Below, piece after piece: positions 4,868-6,156 of a stretch of DNA of 6,156 nt; positions within the stretch are counted from its first letter, which is position 1, and each line of letters begins with the position of its first letter. Location: contig JAIRYH010000026.1 in assembly GCA_031267855.1 (NCBI GenBank), positions 1-6,156 of the forward strand, given 5' to 3'. Position numbers and translations under genes: made by a program. This DNA is from Prevotellaceae bacterium (GTDB lineage Bacteria > Bacteroidota > Bacteroidia > Bacteroidales > UBA932). The notes under the pieces are model-generated. The model worked only from the letters and a program-made list of their open reading frames with translations, was not told the DNA's origin and searched no databases.

Positions 4868-6118
4868 ATGGCTACCGCGGAAATCATTACTATCGGAGAT
4901 GAAATTTTGATTGGGCAAATTGTGGACACCAACTCCGCATACATTGCCGGGAAACTCAACGGCGCCGGCATCCGGGTGGCGCAAATGCGCTCGGTCGGCG
5001 ACAACCGCGCAGCCATTATCGCGGCATTGCAGCAGGGCATCGCCCGTGCCGACGTGCTGGTCGTCACGGGGGGCCTGGGACCTACCAGCGACGACATCAC
5101 CAAACAGGTGCTCGCCGAATTTACCGGCGCCGGCGGATGGACCCTGCACGAGCCGTCGATGGAAATTATCCGGCAGATCGTCACCGCACGCGGCTTGCCG
5201 ATGAACGAACAGAACCGGCTCCAGGCCTTGGTGCCCGACACCTGCGAAGTAATCCCCAACCCGCTCGGCACCGCGCCCGGCATGTGGTTCGACTGCCGGG
5301 GGAAAATCATCGTGTCCCTGCCCGGCGTACCTTTTGAAATGCATGCCCTCATGGACGGGATACTGCCAAAACTGCAGGCGGCCTTTTCACTCCCGCCGGT
5401 TTTCCACCGGACGATTGCCACCTGCGGACTGCCGGAATCCGCGCTGGCGGAACGGATTGCCGGATGGGAACAGAGCCTGCCGCCATACATGAAACTGGCA
5501 TACCTTCCAAATCCCCTCACCGGCGTGCGCCTGCGCCTGTCGGTATATCAGCCGGACGAAGATACGGAAGCGGAAGCAGCCCGTGCCGTGCAAGCCCTGC
5601 GCGCCCTGCTCGGCACGGCCATTTACGGCGAAGGCGACGACACGCTGGAAACCGTCGCGGGACGCTTGCTGCTCGAACGCCGCGCTACCGTCGCTACCGC
5701 CGAATCGTGTACCGGCGGGAAAATAGCCTCGCTGCTGACATCGGTGGCGGGGAGCTCCGCCTGGTTCAAAGGCGGCGCAGTGGCTTATGACAACGCGGTA
5801 AAAACAAACGTGCTCGGCGTGGCCGCCGCCGCCATTGAACGGCACGGCGCGGTGAGCCGGCAGGTAGCGGAACAGATGGCGCAGGGCGTCCGCCGCCTGC
5901 TCCGGACGGATTATGCCATAGCCACCTCCGGCATTGCCGGACCCGGCGGCGGCACGCCGGAAAAACCCGCGGGAACACTCTGCATCGCCGTAGCCACACC
6001 CCGGGGCACCCACTCGGAACGGCACCAGTTCACCAACGACCGCCTGCGCAACATCGAACGCTTCTCGGCCACAGCGCTGAACCGGCTAAGACTGAAAATT
6101 TTTTCAGTTGAAAGTTGA
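4868..6118 (+). CDS. cinA: CinA family protein: MoaB/MogA-like (COG1058) domain plus nicotinamide-nucleotide amidase domain
   Basis: This 416-residue, full-length, two-domain protein belongs to the CinA family. Residues about 4-170 are the molybdopterin-binding-like domain, with TIGDEILIGQIVDTNS (8-23), TGGLGPTSDD (67-76) and the LPGVPFEM turn (151-158). In characterised CinA proteins this domain acts as an ADP-ribose pyrophosphatase. A linker region (about 175-250) leads to the C-terminal amidase domain (about 255-412), which contains AESCTGG (278-284), with the Ser proposed as nucleophile, and TSGIAGPGGGTPEKPAGT (353-370). Such domains deamidate nicotinamide mononucleotide to nicotinate mononucleotide in the pyridine nucleotide salvage cycle. 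The older name, competence/damage-inducible protein, comes from Gram-positive transformation work and need not apply here. It probably shares the pyrD promoter. Tandem repeats border both ends, and the stop codon lies inside the downstream repeat. G+C is higher than in the other genes. Confidence 0.96.
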   Translation: MATAEIITIGDEILIGQIVDTNSAYIAGKLNGAGIRVAQMRSVGDNRAAIIAALQQGIARADVLVVTGGLGPTSDDITKQVLAEFTGAGGWTLHEPSMEIIRQIVTARGLPMNEQNRLQALVPDTCEVIPNPLGTAPGMWFDCRGKIIVSLPGVPFEMHALMDGILPKLQAAFSLPPVFHRTIATCGLPESALAERIAGWEQSLPPYMKLAYLPNPLTGVRLRLSVYQPDEDTEAEAARAVQALRALLGTAIYGEGDDTLETVAGRLLLERRATVATAESCTGGKIASLLTSVAGSSAWFKGGAVAYDNAVKTNVLGVAAAAIERHGAVSRQVAEQMAQGVRRLLRTDYAIATSGIAGPGGGTPEKPAGTLCIAVATPRGTHSERHQFTNDRLRNIERFSATALNRLRLKIFSVES

Positions 6119-6134
6119 AAGTTGAAAGTTGAAA
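6107..6134 (+). repeat. Four tandem GTTGAAA heptamers spanning the cinA stop codon
   Basis: GTTGAAA is repeated at 6107, 6114, 6121 and 6128, followed by a degenerate GTGAA. The first copies encode the last codons of cinA (Val-Glu-Ser) and its TGA at 6116-6118. An ATG at 6142 follows, but too little is left to tell whether a gene begins there. Just upstream, ACTGAAAA (6091-6098) and TTTTCAGT (6101-6108) form an inverted repeat ending in the first heptamer. Confidence 0.92.
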
Positions 6135-6156
6135 GTGAACGATGCCTTACCCCCCC

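Noticed and set aside
5387..6025. Long minus-strand open frame opposite cinA
   Set aside because: High G+C creates long antisense frames; cinA motifs are intact on the plus strand.
6142..6156. ATG at 6142 as the start of a further gene
   Set aside because: Only five codons (M-P-Y-P-P) remain in the window; no basis for a call.

Overview
The window looks like an ordinary chromosomal segment of a member of the Bacteroidota, probably Bacteroidales-like. Four things point that way. Three promoters fit the TTTG / TAnnTTTG pattern used by the Bacteroidota housekeeping sigma factor. No gene start has a clear Shine-Dalgarno sequence; the leaders are A/T-rich instead. The HU protein has the ARNISKNTT arm typical of the phylum. 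A 30-residue COX24/mS38-like basic protein follows HU. Coding regions are moderately to strongly GC-rich (bases 5701-5760 in cinA are 39/60 G+C), while the main intergenic region is very AT-rich (2881-2940 is 9/60 G+C).

Left part (1-2614). The 3' end of a LysE-family membrane transporter gene reads rightwards and meets, stop to stop, a leftward cluster. In transcription order that cluster is HU (2532-2245), a tiny very basic protein of the COX24/AURKAIP1 (mS38/bS22) type (2230-2138), and an RNase E/G family endoribonuclease (2014-470). A strong promoter lies ahead of HU. A terminator-like hairpin sits between the tiny gene and the RNase gene. The cluster joins nucleoid, small-subunit ribosome and RNA-processing functions.

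Middle (2533-3205). This is a 673-base AT-rich divergent intergenic region with no convincing gene. It holds the HU promoter on the minus strand, several small inverted repeats, and at its right end a promoter surrounded by repeated TTGTAAAC words that could be an autoregulatory operator.

Right part (3206-6156). A small XRE-type helix-turn-helix regulator comes first, followed by a second promoter and pyrD (class 2 dihydroorotate dehydrogenase). Then comes cinA, a two-domain CinA/NMN amidohydrolase, probably co-transcribed with pyrD. The pyrD-cinA junction is six tandem octamers that abut the cinA start codon. The cinA stop codon lies inside a four-copy heptamer repeat. The PyrD active-site loop has Cys where class 2 enzymes normally have Ser.

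No mobile element, CRISPR array, tRNA, rRNA or defence system is visible. The most interesting points are the tiny ribosomal-protein-like gene, the Cys-type PyrD loop, the paired micro-repeats around cinA, and the operator-like repeats ahead of the XRE regulator.
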